The notes: generated by a model from the letters alone, not told the origin. 64,000 bases of DNA from an uncultured Aquimarina sp. (GCF_947492405.1 NZ_CANLMP010000003.1:62001-126000), one strand, 5' to 3'. Shown: positions 52,209-62,400, counted from the stretch's first letter. Program-made: numbers and translations.

Positions 52209-52711
52209 TTCTTTATAAAGCTATTAATCAATTTTGGGATTCCAATTTTCACAGTCAGTGATTTTTTTCCAAAATACTCAAATATTTTTTTCGCCTTCAG
52301 TTTTTTGATTTTTTCACATTCGAATTTAAATTCAGAGTAATCCATTCCAACTGAAATTAAATATTTGCCGGCATCACTATTTTTATCAGGTAACATAGCA
52401 AAAATTATATGTTCAGGTTTAACTTCTGATTCTCCATATGTCCAAGAATAATATTTAGCATTTTTAAGAGTAGTTTCCAATTCTTTGGTCAAATAATATT
52501 TTTCTGCTACTTCATCATTTTTCTCTTTAATAATAGAGCCCGAAAGATGTTTAAATTTCCATTCTTTATTTTTGAAAATGCTATGAGGTAAATTCTCCGA
52601 TTTCAGCATTGCTAGTAGAAAGTGATATGAAGAAATATAATTCCATCCAGATTCAATAGCTATTTTTCTGCTATTCTTTACTATTTCATCTAATTCCTTA
52701 TTGAATTTCAT
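52199..52711 (-). CDS. Stand-alone Clp N-terminal-domain protein
   Basis: A 170-residue protein. Residues about 5-145 resemble the Clp_N double repeat of ClpA/ClpC: ELDEIVKNSRKIAIESGWNYISSYHFLLAMLKSEN, and LTKELETTLKNAKYYSWTYGESEVKPEHIIFAMLPDKNSDAGKYLISVGMDY. No AAA module follows, so it may be an adaptor or competitor for the Clp machinery. The start is ATG 52711. Its last codons NVA-stop lie in an attC-like site, and the start is about 7 bp from another, so it is a typical cassette. Confidence 0.8.
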   Translation of the reverse strand: MKFNKELDEIVKNSRKIAIESGWNYISSYHFLLAMLKSENLPHSIFKNKEWKFKHLSGSIIKEKNDEVAEKYYLTKELETTLKNAKYYSWTYGESEVKPEHIIFAMLPDKNSDAGKYLISVGMDYSEFKFECEKIKKLKAKKIFEYFGKKSLTVKIGIPKLINSFIKNVA

Positions 52712-52717
52712 TATTTT

Positions 52718-52860
52718 CACAATGTTGCTAAAGGTTTTGTATATAGCTCGTCACTGGGAGATCGGCTATGATTTTCCGCCGTAACCGAAAGATAGCAAAT
52801 TGCAATGAATTCCGATTAAAGAATTTATTATCAATGAGCTATAAACGGTGTTGTTGGGAG
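52718..52860 (-). repeat. attC-like site 9
   Basis: Left box ACAATGTTGC, left arm TATAGCTC, right arm GAGCTATA and right box GTGTTGTTGG. GGCTATGATTT recurs in the weak site at 51433. The stop of the methyltransferase gene lies 6 bp away. Confidence 0.7.
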
Positions 52861-52865
52861 TTACT

Positions 52866-53639
52866 TTATTTCTTACAGACAAATATTTGTTTTTCCGAAC
52901 TATTATTGAATTCCTCTTCTTTAAAATCACCGAACTTATGAATAATTGTAAAACCATTCCGTTCCAAATATGAGTCTAATTCTTGAGGAAAATACAATCT
53001 CATATCTAACTTTTGAATTGAATCAAACTTGTCATTTATATAGTAATGCCATTCAATACGATTAATTTGGCTTTTGTTTTCATAGCGCATTTTCTGCTTT
53101 ATTGAAACTTTTCTTCCATCTTTGGTTACATATTCAGCAATTTCTTTTTGTTCTTTTTCTCCATCTACGATGTATTGAATACTTGGATTATAGCAATCCA
53201 ATAAAAACAATCCATTTTCTTTAAGATGATTCTTTACAACATTAAAAGCTCGGAATATATCTTCGTTTTTATATAAATGATGAATTGAGTTGAACGGAAT
53301 AAAAATCAAATCATATTTTTCAGGTAAATCTAAAGTTCTAATATCCGCTTGAATAAAATCAATTTCTAAACCAGTTTCTAAGGCTTTTGCTTTTGCTTGT
53401 TTCAGCATTGAAGATGTGATATCAACTCCGCTAATGTTATATCCTTCCTTTGCAATTGGAATTGTAAGTCTGCCAGTTCCGCAACAAAGTTCAAGTATGC
53501 GAGCATCTTTGTTTTTTGGTAACCACTTCAGGTAAAACTCCAAATCGGTTAGGTCAGTATTCATCCCGTCGTAAACATTCGCGTCATAAATCAAATCGCC
53601 TACTTTATATTCACTTTGTATTTTGTTCTTCAATTTCAA
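52866..53639 (-). CDS. Class I SAM-dependent methyltransferase
   Basis: A 257-residue methyltransferase. Motif I is ARILELCCGTGRLTIPIAKEGYNISGVDITSSMLKQAK, and IDFIQADIRTLDLPEKYDLIFIPFNSIHHLYKNEDIFRAFNVVKNHLKENGLFLLDCYNP covers motifs II and III. The C-terminal half is beta-rich (SQINRIEWHYYINDKFDSIQKLDMRLYF). There is no ATG, and TTG 53639 is used. It is a single-gene cassette between two attC-like sites. Confidence 0.87.
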   Translation of the reverse strand: MKLKNKIQSEYKVGDLIYDANVYDGMNTDLTDLEFYLKWLPKNKDARILELCCGTGRLTIPIAKEGYNISGVDITSSMLKQAKAKALETGLEIDFIQADIRTLDLPEKYDLIFIPFNSIHHLYKNEDIFRAFNVVKNHLKENGLFLLDCYNPSIQYIVDGEKEQKEIAEYVTKDGRKVSIKQKMRYENKSQINRIEWHYYINDKFDSIQKLDMRLYFPQELDSYLERNGFTIIHKFGDFKEEEFNNSSEKQIFVCKK

Positions 53640-53664
53640 TGAGATTTATCTTGCTCTAATTACC

Positions 53665-53736
53665 TGCAATGTTCCTTGTATGTTACGTTTGTCTCCCGAA
53701 GGGAGCAAATGAACTATACACCTTTGTTGGGTACAG
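53665..53736 (-). repeat. attC-like site 10, compact form
   Basis: Only about 72 bp. CAATGTTCCTTGTATGTTACG, then the perfect hairpin TCTCCCGAAGGGAG (53691-53704), and CTATACACCTTTGTTGGG. Most other sites have 80-120 bp of interior here, so this is the minimal form. Confidence 0.65.
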
Positions 53737-53740
53737 TTTT

Positions 53741-54295
53741 TTATTCTTTATTTATTTCGTAAACCATTTCCACCATTCCGTCCTTAAAGGCTGTTACATT
53801 TTTTAAATGCAACGGAATTTCCTTTCCAATGTAGTCAAAGAAGAGCGTTCCATTGCCCAAAAGTGTCGGGATTATTGTTATATTTATTTCATCCGCTAAT
53901 CCAAAACGTAGAAATTCTTTTGTGAGCATAGTCCCACCAACCATCCAGATGTTTCTGAATTGGTTTTTTAGTTTGTCATTTACTATTTTGCTTAAGTCAC
54001 CTGAAATGAACTGTACACTTTTTTTGTCAGATTCAAGTTCTCTTTCGGTCAGGACAAAAACAGGAATTTCTCCATAAGGCCAACCCAATTCAACAGCATG
54101 TTCATAAGTCCGAGAACCCATAACGTAACAGTCAATCGATTTAAGGAATTCCGAAATATATTCCTTGGTCAGTTCAACTCCTTTTTCGTAATTATCTTTT
54201 GAGTGCATCCACGAAATGCTTCCATCTTTTTTGGCTATAAAACCATCAAGACTTGAAACCATATGAATTGTAATTTTTGAATTTTTAGTGTGCAT
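53741..54295 (-). CDS. RibD-C/dihydrofolate-reductase-family protein
   Basis: A 184-residue reductase-like protein: IHMVSSLDGFIAKKDGSISW, CYVMGSRTYEHAVELGWPYGEIPVFVLTE, IWMVGGTMLTKEFLRFGLADEINITIIPTLLGNGTLFFD. These are the DHFR-like fold of the RibD C-terminal family. Functions in this family are mixed, and trimethoprim resistance should not be assumed. Its start is 10 bp from the attC-like site at 54306 and its stop is 5 bp from the site at 53665. Confidence 0.9.
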   Translation of the reverse strand: MHTKNSKITIHMVSSLDGFIAKKDGSISWMHSKDNYEKGVELTKEYISEFLKSIDCYVMGSRTYEHAVELGWPYGEIPVFVLTERELESDKKSVQFISGDLSKIVNDKLKNQFRNIWMVGGTMLTKEFLRFGLADEINITIIPTLLGNGTLFFDYIGKEIPLHLKNVTAFKDGMVEMVYEINKE

Positions 54296-54305
54296 TTCTC
54301 AAATT

Positions 54306-54440
54306 GTGGCTAACGTTCTGTGTATGGCTTGTTGCGGAATTTTCCGAAGGAAAGATTCCGATGAATCACTAAGGTAGCAAAATTGCAATGAATTCCGTTT
54401 AAGGAATTCAGCCGCAATGAGCTATACACCTTGTTGTACA
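54306..54440 (-). repeat. attC-like site 11
   Basis: GGCTAACGTT box (54308-54317), arms GTGTATGGC and GCTATACACC, inner TTGCGGAA and GCCGCAATGA pairing, then CTTGTTGTACA. The upstream gene ends inside the site: its last codons, Val-Gln-Gln-Gly-Val-stop, are the box and arm. Confidence 0.78.
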
Positions 54441-55030
54441 CAGTTGTTTAATTTATTTTCAATTATTTCTATTTGATATTCCAAATTGTCAAATTCTTCA
54501 GCATAGGTTTTAATTATTTTCAATTCAGCTTTTGTTTTTCCGCACTCACCTTTACCAGCTAAACAAAATGATTTATGTATTCTGGCACCAACTTCTTGAT
54601 ATTTGTTTTTAGTATTTTTTAGCACGAAATTAGCTATTTCAATACCCTTTTGATATTCTCCAATATTATAATATTCCAAGCTTAAATTTGTGCCAGCAGA
54701 TAAATAAGTTGAATCTGATACTGATAGAGATTGTTGAAAATAAGAAATAGATTTCTTGGGATTTTTCAAGTGACCATTAACTAATCCTAAGTTATTTAAT
54801 ATTGTAGGATTATCAGGCTCAATTTTAAGTGCTTCTAATAGCAATTCATTAGCTTTTTTGCTGTAGCCTTTTTTTCCATAATCTACTCCTTTTTCATTTA
54901 AGGCACTTGCTTTTTCTGATTTAAATTCATCATCAACAATAACAATTTGTTGAGTGTCATTCAGGTTAGTTCTTTCTTTACAAGACAAAATTAGAATTAA
55001 TGTAAAAAAGTAAAATAGATTGCGATTCAT
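54422..55030 (-). CDS. TPR-repeat lipoprotein
   Basis: A 202-residue lipoprotein (lipobox near Cys17). TPR-like helices: ALNEKGVDYGKKGYSKKANELLLEALKIEPDNPTILNNLGLVNGHLKNPKKSISYFQQSLSVSDST and LEYYNIGEYQKGIEIANFVLKN. Such proteins hold protein complexes together. The gene ends inside an attC-like site, and its terminal residues come from that site, so its C-terminus was shaped by the cassette junction. The start is ATG 55030. Confidence 0.85.
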   Translation of the reverse strand: MNRNLFYFFTLILILSCKERTNLNDTQQIVIVDDEFKSEKASALNEKGVDYGKKGYSKKANELLLEALKIEPDNPTILNNLGLVNGHLKNPKKSISYFQQSLSVSDSTYLSAGTNLSLEYYNIGEYQKGIEIANFVLKNTKNKYQEVGARIHKSFCLAGKGECGKTKAELKIIKTYAEEFDNLEYQIEIIENKLNNCVQQGV

Positions 55031-55057
55031 AGCGGAAATCTTTAAGAGTAGAGAATT

Positions 55058-55234
55058 GTGGCTAACGTTTAATATATGCGTAGTAGCAGGGCAAAATGTT
55101 ACCTTGCTTTTCGGTTTTTCTGCGAATTGATTGCTAACTTTTCCTTTCTGCAAGCATTGCGCCATCATAAATATACGACAACCATTCGATTGATCACCTA
55201 ACTGCTATGATCATATATATAGTGTTGTAGGTAG
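55058..55234 (-). repeat. attC-like site 12
   Basis: GGCTAACGTTTAATATATG (left), CATATATATAGTGTTGTAGG (right), with a 130 bp interior highly similar to the site at 43043. TGTAGGTA (55226-55233) is the exact complement of TACCTACA (56233-56240), upstream of the two-gene cassette. Confidence 0.78.
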
Positions 55235-55257
55235 TTCTATTTTTTTATTCATTCAAT

Positions 55258-55581
55258 TTAGTGATCGACTTCACCTTCTTCTATTTCACCAACTTTAAAT
55301 CCAAGAATTTCCGTTGCGATTTTTTTGAATTCAGTTTTCCATTCCGTCCACTCATTTAATTCCATATTAGCCGAAAATTGAAGCCCACTAGGTTCAACAG
55401 AGGCTAAAATAGATTTTTCTTCTTCGTTATAGCTAAACCAATATGGGATTCCGTTTTCTCCATTTCCATCTTTTCCAAATCCAATCCAGCCATTCATTTT
55501 TTCATAGATCAAGGGTATCTTATCCCAAATCTCTTTAGGTAAGTCATATCTTATATTCAAATTACATTCTTGATATTCCAT
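55258..55581 (-). CDS. Cassette-borne hypothetical protein
   Basis: A 107-residue acidic soluble protein: NLNIRYDLPKEIWDKIPLIYEKMNGWIGFGKDGNGENGIPYWFSYNEEEKSILASVEPSGLQFSANMELNEWTEWKTEFKKIATEILGFKVGEIEEG. I recognise no family with certainty, but the compact layout is typical of integron cassette proteins. The start codon overlaps the stop of the upstream gene (TAATG), so the two are coupled. Confidence 0.68.
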   Translation of the reverse strand: MEYQECNLNIRYDLPKEIWDKIPLIYEKMNGWIGFGKDGNGENGIPYWFSYNEEEKSILASVEPSGLQFSANMELNEWTEWKTEFKKIATEILGFKVGEIEEGEVDH

Positions 55582-56207
55582 TATTTTTTACCTTTTAAAT
55601 TCCTAGATGATTTTTTTAAAGAGTCCTTTAAGAAATTCAATTCATTTGTAGTTTTATCTAAAATACTATCTAATCTCTTGGTAGATAAGTTTGAAATACT
55701 ATCAGATATAATTAATACTTGTTCTTTTGTGATTAATTCAAGTTGATCGTTATGTTTTTCATCATCTTTAAAATAAGGGATTATTGCAAGAATAAAAGAA
55801 ATAATCGCGATTAAAGTAGGAATCCAGAAGGATGGATTTTTAAGTTTATTATCCTTTTTAGTTAATTCTCGAGTATTTTGTTTATGTTCTTGCTCAGCTT
55901 GAATTTCTTTTTTTAGTGATTTGAAGTGTTCTTTGAAGGCTCCCTTAGATATAAACTTTTCGCACGCCACTTTTTCAAAGTTTACGATAGTCTTAATACC
56001 TGTTTTATATTCTTTAACTTTAATTAGTTGAAGTTTACTGCCATATTCACATAAAAAGTTATATAAATATTCAAAGTTAACTTCATCAATATTATATTCT
56101 TTTAGGTACCAGGAATCTTGATATTTAGTACCTTGATTCTCATATTTATGATGAAATATTTTATCAATTATTTTAATTTCATCTTCAGTCAAATCTTCTA
56201 TCTCCAT
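55581..56207 (-). CDS. Cassette-borne single-pass membrane protein
   Basis: A 208-residue protein with one central helix (residues about 130-147, NPSFWIPTLIAIISFILAIIPYF) dividing a soluble N-terminal half from a coiled-coil-rich C-terminal tail (LDSILDKTTNELNFLKDSLKKSSRNLKGKK). I recognise no family. Its start is 25 bp from an attC-type R' box at 56232. Translation is coupled to the next gene. Confidence 0.65.
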   Translation of the reverse strand: MEIEDLTEDEIKIIDKIFHHKYENQGTKYQDSWYLKEYNIDEVNFEYLYNFLCEYGSKLQLIKVKEYKTGIKTIVNFEKVACEKFISKGAFKEHFKSLKKEIQAEQEHKQNTRELTKKDNKLKNPSFWIPTLIAIISFILAIIPYFKDDEKHNDQLELITKEQVLIISDSISNLSTKRLDSILDKTTNELNFLKDSLKKSSRNLKGKK

Positions 56208-56231
56208 TGTCAAAATATTATTGAATATGCA

Positions 56232-56250
56232 TTACCTACAGCATGTTTGT
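56232..56250 (-). repeat. attC-type R' box at the end of the array
   Basis: TTACCTACAGCATG followed by TTTGTATAG. TACCTACA is the exact complement of TGTAGGTA at 55226-55233. No full site follows, so this may be the boundary of the array toward the alpha-2-macroglobulin gene. Confidence 0.55.
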
Positions 56251-56297
56251 ATAGTTATAAAAGGTAACCATAGATCTATTATATCTTTATTTTTAAC

Positions 56298-56323
56298 CGT
56301 AGAATTAAACGTTTAATTCTACG
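56298..56323. repeat. 26 bp perfect palindrome
   Basis: A perfect inverted repeat without a loop, with halves CGTAGAATTAAAC and GTTTAATTCTACG. It lies in the 237 bp spacer between the cassette array and the alpha-2-macroglobulin stop codon. It could be a terminator that lacks a T run, or a protein-binding site. Confidence 0.7.
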
Positions 56324-56401
56324 ACTAATTTTTATTTTATATTATGAAAGAACTATAAAATTCTTAACAAAACTACTAATCCACTCTTATGCTCAACATC
56401 T

Positions 56402-56429
56402 GCCTGTTTATATTGGTTAACCGACAGGC
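56402..56429. other. Inverted repeat TGCCTGT/ACAGGCA
   Basis: A 7 bp stem with a loop that contains GGTTAACC. It lies just past the alpha-2-macroglobulin stop and may be part of its 3' end; no T run follows. Confidence 0.4.
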
Positions 56430-56444
56430 ATTGAATACTGTTTG

Positions 56445-59400
56445 TTATTCCACCTTTACTCTAACTCCTTCAGAATGGCTGCTAAATTCTGGAGCATACA
56501 TGCTTTGAATCGTAGTGATGCCGTTAGAGAAATCTCCTTTGTTGTTGACACGTAAGTCGTATTCAAAAACATATACTCCTTTTGGTAAATAATCAAAGAA
56601 GAAATTAGTAGAAGCATCTTTAGTACTTTCATAATATCCTAAACCATCTTGATACTTATATTGAGAGATCACATTGATAGGTTCTAATCCAGATGCTCGC
56701 ATATCCTTCATATGCACAAATTCCATTGTTCGATCTGATCTTAATTCTATGCGAACTCTAACCAAATCCCCTAATTGTAATTTTGTTTTATTAGTTATTT
56801 CAGTAATCTCCTCACCAGTATCTGTATTCTTTTTTAGGAATAATTTTTTCTTTAGCTTTAATGGAGTTTCTGCAGATGTTATCTTATCCAAGTTTTCGAA
56901 ATATTGCCAATACAATGCGCCCCAGGCAATCCCTTTTCCTTTTTTGGTGATTTTGGCTGTAGCCATATCTTCTTTTATTTCATTACCGTTCCAGGAAGTT
57001 TTAAAATATCCTGTTCCGGCTTCTACTTTTACATCACCCATCTGGTTTGGATCAATTTTTTTATCACCCAATACAATCTCCACCATGTCGGTTACAGATA
57101 ACCAATCACTGCCTTGTAATAGTAAGGCATATACAGCTTCTGTAGTAGCTTTTGTGGTTTTCCAACGATTGGTCTGTTTATTTTTTAACAACCAAACCTT
57201 AAGATTATCTACAATCTCTGTTTTTTTAGGTTCTTGTTCAATTTCTGTAAAAACTTCAATCATCAACGCCTGGGTTTCTATCGGTGCTTGATACCAGTAC
57301 CAACTTGCAGTATTCGATTTCCAATACATGCCTAGTTCTTCACTAGTGATACTTTTTTCATCTAATGATCTAATGATTTTGGTAGCTGTAGTAGTATCAT
57401 TATTTCTATGTAATATTAGAGCGAGCATCCCTTGTGAGTATAAGCTTCTGTTTAGCCAATACTTTTTGGACTGTCCCATATAATACTCCCAAGCCTCGTT
57501 AGTATTTTTAGCTCTTTTGATATCAGAAAAGAAACTACGCATATACAAATAGTGAGTCTGTGTATAACTAAGATGGTCTTTATTGATGTCAATTTTATTT
57601 CGTTCACAATATTTCTTAAGTTCTTTATATTCTTTTACAAATTCCTGATCCAGATAGCGCACCGCTTTTTGAACCATATGCTGAGTCTTGCTTTCGAATT
57701 TAGTAACTTCTAGTTTTTTTAAGTGTCCAAAACCAGCCGCGATATGTTGTGTGATATAACGATTCTCTCGTCCTCCCTTAAACCAGGGAAATGCTCCTGA
57801 ATTAAACTGTACTTGCTGTAATTTATTTAATGCACTCTGCAATTCGTTATTCATCTTATTAAGATCAAAAAGCAGTGCGATTCGTTTCTTTTGTTCGGTT
57901 TCGCTCTGCGCATCTCGTAACCAAGGAGTTTCTTGAATAATCAAAGACTTTAATTCCTGATTTTTTTCCAGATTACTTAAAAGAGCATCGGTGTTTTTCC
58001 ATTGATTAAATACTTCCTGGATTCTTGGATTAGAATTGGCGATATGACTGGCCAACGAATTGGCATAATACCTAGAGAATGTTTGTTCTGCACATTCATA
58101 CGGATATTCCATTAAGTAGGGTAGTGCTTGTACAGCATACCACGCAGGATTAGAAGTCATTTCTAATGTAAGCTTGTGGTTTTTTAGTGTCGTAGAGCTA
58201 TTATCCTTTAACTTATCTAGCGTAAATGTTTTAGTTTGATTAGAACGTATCCACATCGGTAAGGTCTCTGTCACCATCATTCTGTTAGATAATACAGGTA
58301 ATACATTCTGCTCGCCATCAGAGAAATCTCCCGCTTTAGCTATAATTTTATATTGAACCGTTTGTACATTGTCTGGAATCTGCAGTTCCCAAGATACATT
58401 GGTGTTTCCTGCGGCTTTTACAGAAAAATCTTGACGAATATTCGTGTTCTGTAAATCCGAATCAATAGACTTTCCTGTTAAGGCATCAATCAGTTGCAGT
58501 TCTATAATACCTATAAGGTCTTTGGTAGAAATATTAGAAACCTTGGAGCTAAGCGTAATCTTATCTCCTTCTCTTAAAAATCTTGGAGGATTTGGTAAGA
58601 TCATTAATTCTTTCTGGGTAACTGTTTCTAATACTTGTGTGCCAGCATTCAATTCCTTGGTGTGAGCAAGTAGTTGTAATTTCCATTTAGTCAAAGCTTC
58701 TGGAGCTGTGAAATTGAAGCTTACATTACCTTCTGCATCAGTGGTCAACTTCGGAAAGAAAAAAGCCGTTTCCTGCAGGTTCTTGCGTATTTTGACACCT
58801 TCTAGTGATGGTTCTTCCTTTTTATCTTTTGTATTACTCTTATTTTCGGCACGATCTAATGAATCTGCTTTATTTTCTTCTTTCATAGCGCTTCCAGCTA
58901 TAGCAACTTCTTCCATTTCTGCATCCTCTGCAACCATTTCCATAGAAGCCATTGGAGCAGGAGCTGATTTGCTCATTCTCATTCTCTTTTGAGATCCAAA
59001 ACTATTGTAACGATAGCTTTGTCCGAAATACAATCCAAACCAGTTTAATTGATCATATCCTTGATAATAGAAGCCAGTATTGCGGGTATACCCGTTATGA
59101 ATATTGAAATTTCCTTGCGTAAAACTTCTGGCAGCTTTTCGCTGCGAATATGAATAATAAATAGGTCTATTGATCGGATTGAAATACCATTGATGTGGTC
59201 TAAACTGATCTAAAGAAACATCATACATACTTGCTAACAATTCTGCAGTTACTTTGTCTCCTTTTGGACCTTTGACCGTAAAACTCCATGTTTCTTTTTG
59301 TCCTGGCTGTAGTTTATCTCTAAATGTTTTTGTTTCTATGGTAAGTTCTGTAGGTTCATAAGGAACTGCAATAGGCAATGTACCGCTTTGATATGCATTA

Positions 59401-62400
59401 TAATTTGCAAAACTATAAGTAACCGCAAACCCACCTAAGTCTTCCTTGTTTACAGGAATTTTTATAGTTTTACTATTGTTCGATAGCTTAATAAGTTTAG
59501 TTTCGATAACCTTTTGATTCTTTTCTATATCAACTGTTATTGTGATATCTTCTGAACCAGAACTTAGTTTTAGTATCACTTCATCTCCTATACTATACGT
59601 ACTCTTGTTTGTTGTAATTTCAAACAATTTGTTATCCGAAATCGTATTGTCAGATTGATCAAATACAGTAATATATTTGATGTCTTTCACTTTTTGCCCG
59701 AATTTGTCTTTAGTATCGAGCTCTACAATATAACTACCTGTTTCCCACTTTTTAATGTTCTCTAGTGATAGCTCTTGTGTGCCTTTTTCAGTGCCGTTAG
59801 AAGCAGTGGTATTGTAGTTCTTGTTAAAAACAATATTTCCCTTTTCCCAGCTTCTGAAATCATCTTCATTGCTATATGCATCATGAGGGAATAACTTCTT
59901 AAATTCTTCCTTTGTAAAGCTGTTATAATCCGGTGCTTTCCATGGGCGAGTACGCAATGGACAATCTGGAGCCTGTAACTTATGTATTTTTATAGTTCCA
60001 CTATTTGCTATGAATTCATTGTTTAAATTTTGGGTAATGATGCTTAACGTATTATCCTTTTTATTTTTATCAATTTTGGGAATGATATTTATGGACGCGG
60101 TTAAGGCATGATATCCAACATTAACATAGGTAGTAGTGCTTCTTGTTTCTCCATTAATATCTGTTACATCTGCAGTTACTTTATAGGTAAAAATCGGTTG
60201 ATTATCTTTTGAAACGCTTTTATCTGGTAGCGCAGCGAATGTGATATTATATTCACCAGTATCATTAGTCTTGGTTTCTCCGTGTGTGATTTCTTGTTCT
60301 TCAGTTCTGTTTCTTGGAAACCAATAACACCAGCGTGGATATTGCACTTGTCTATATACGCGATATACTACTTTAGCATCAGTAATATTACTTCCTGCAT
60401 AAGCGGTGGCGGTTCCTGTTACTTTTATACTGTCATTAATTTTATATGTTTCAGTAACCGGGTTAAATTTTGTTTCGAATTTAGGACGTTTATACTCTTC
60501 TACAGAGAATGAAATACTGTTATAATTATTTGTTTGGATGCTATAGTTACCAGTTAAGCCTGAGGATGGTAAAATAAATTCACCCGTAAAGGAACCGTAT
60601 TCATTGGTAGTAAAATTCAATAACTTCACTTCCTGTCCGTTTACATCAATCAGTTTTGCATATGTTGGACTGTTAGCTACTACTTTGGGATCTTCTTTTC
60701 CTACAGATTCCATCATGATTCCTTTAAAATAGACCGTTTGTCCTGGTCTATATATACTTCGGTCTGTAAAGAGAAAAGACGTTTGTCTGATACTGATATC
60801 AGGTCGATTGCTACCGGTATACTGATTAAGATATAATCCACTAAAATAAGCTTTGTCAGTTTCTTTACTTACTGTTGCTAAAACATTATAATAATAACCT
60901 TCTTTAGAAAAAGAAGCTTCTCCTTTTTCGTCAGTAGTCAAGGTTTGATTTAAACTATTTCTTCCGTTTTTAGAAACCAATTTTATAATGGCTTTAGGAA
61001 TCGGATCACCATTATTTCTATCAATTATCTGAAATTTTGTTTCGCTTGCTGTTTTATTTTCGACTAGGGTGATGTTGGTGACCTGAAGATTTCCAAAAGA
61101 AAAAGTATGTTCTTCACTTAGGTCTTTTTTGGTTGAACCAACGATAATATAACTTCCTTGTTCTAATTCGGGAACTGCTATTTCAGTAGTATGGTTTTGA
61201 TAATCTTTTTCGTCACGAATTGTGGAACTCCAAGAATTGACTACAGATAGTTTATTCAAAAAAGCAATTTTCTCCTTATCCTTATAAATTTCCTGAAATG
61301 ATTTTAATTGACTTTGTTTTACTTTTAAAACTTTAAAATATAATAACTCTAGATTTCTATAATTTACCAGAATTTTTGATGGTTTGTTAATTGGGATATA
61401 GTTTTCCAGTTTTATAGAATTTAACTGTTTCTGAAGAATTTGATCTTTTAAATAGGCACAATTGTTAGCTCCTCTGGATTTTGGATACTTCGCAATTGCC
61501 TTTTCACAAACCTTCAGGGCTTTCTGGAGCGTCCATCGATGTGTCTCATTTTCGGTTGGGATATATGTTGCAGCTTGTGTTTGATAAAGCGCAGCAATTT
61601 CATAATCATAAAGGGTAGAAGAAGCATTATTTTGATGCTTTTCTTTTTCTGAAATAAAAGCAGCTAGTAATAGATCTTGTTTGTCATTGAATACAGCATT
61701 GTCATGGATAAACTTTAGACGTTCTATATTTACTTCAATTAAGGCATCAGGTTGCTTATCTCTTTTATGAAAGTTAATGAGGTTTTGATATATTTTTAAT
61801 GCGTGAAATTGTAATGATAATGAATCTTTAGTTGTGATATTCAGTCTAGAAAATTCCTCGTAACTCTTTAAATAATCAGGAGAATTTATCTCAAATGCAT
61901 ATGCCGGTTTAGTAATATTGGTTTCTGAAGTTTTATAAAACGCTAGCCCATTGTGTGATAAAAAATCAAAAAGCGTAGGTCTATAGATTTTTGAATCATT
62001 TGATAGAGAAAGGATATCATTGAATTCTGCAAGATCTGTTTGTTGAGCTAGTAGACCATTGTCCAATGATTTCTGATAATAGAGATGGATTTCTTCAAAT
62101 AAAGTTTCTAAATCCCAAGTCCTAAAATCTTCGGCATCTACTTTTTCAGAAGTTTTAGTCCTGTTATAGAATTGCCATCGATGTTCCTGAAAATATTGCC
62201 AATATAGATTAGCTAAAATGCTTTCTAAAATATTTCTTCTAGGAAATTCGCTATTCTCGATTTCACTTTTAAATTCCTTGATGATATTTAATTGTGCATT
62301 TTCTTCTAGTACCAAATTATATTTAGCCTTGTAGAGTAATGCTTTAGTAATTTGATTCGTATTATTAGCTTTTTTAGCATTTGTGTGAATCATTTCTACA

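Larger units (their letters stand above)
42018..56250 (-). mobile_element. Integron-like gene-cassette array (attC sites, no integrase seen)
   Basis: About eleven attC-like sites lie between 42.0 and 56.25 kb, all in one orientation and each separating same-strand, unrelated short genes. Genes end at or inside one site, and the next gene starts 10-45 bp after the other end of the neighbouring site. The short box preceding a gene matches the complement of the box following the same gene (7, 9 and 8 bp exact in three cassettes). No tyrosine recombinase with integron signatures and no attI were found, so this is a CALIN or the far end of a longer array. The block 47.6-51.4 kb inside it does not look cassette-like. 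Confidence 0.72.

Noticed and set aside
53741..54295. Trimethoprim resistance by the DHFR-family cassette
   Set aside because: The sequence belongs to the RibD-C-like branch and not to the dfr resistance families, so resistance cannot be claimed.
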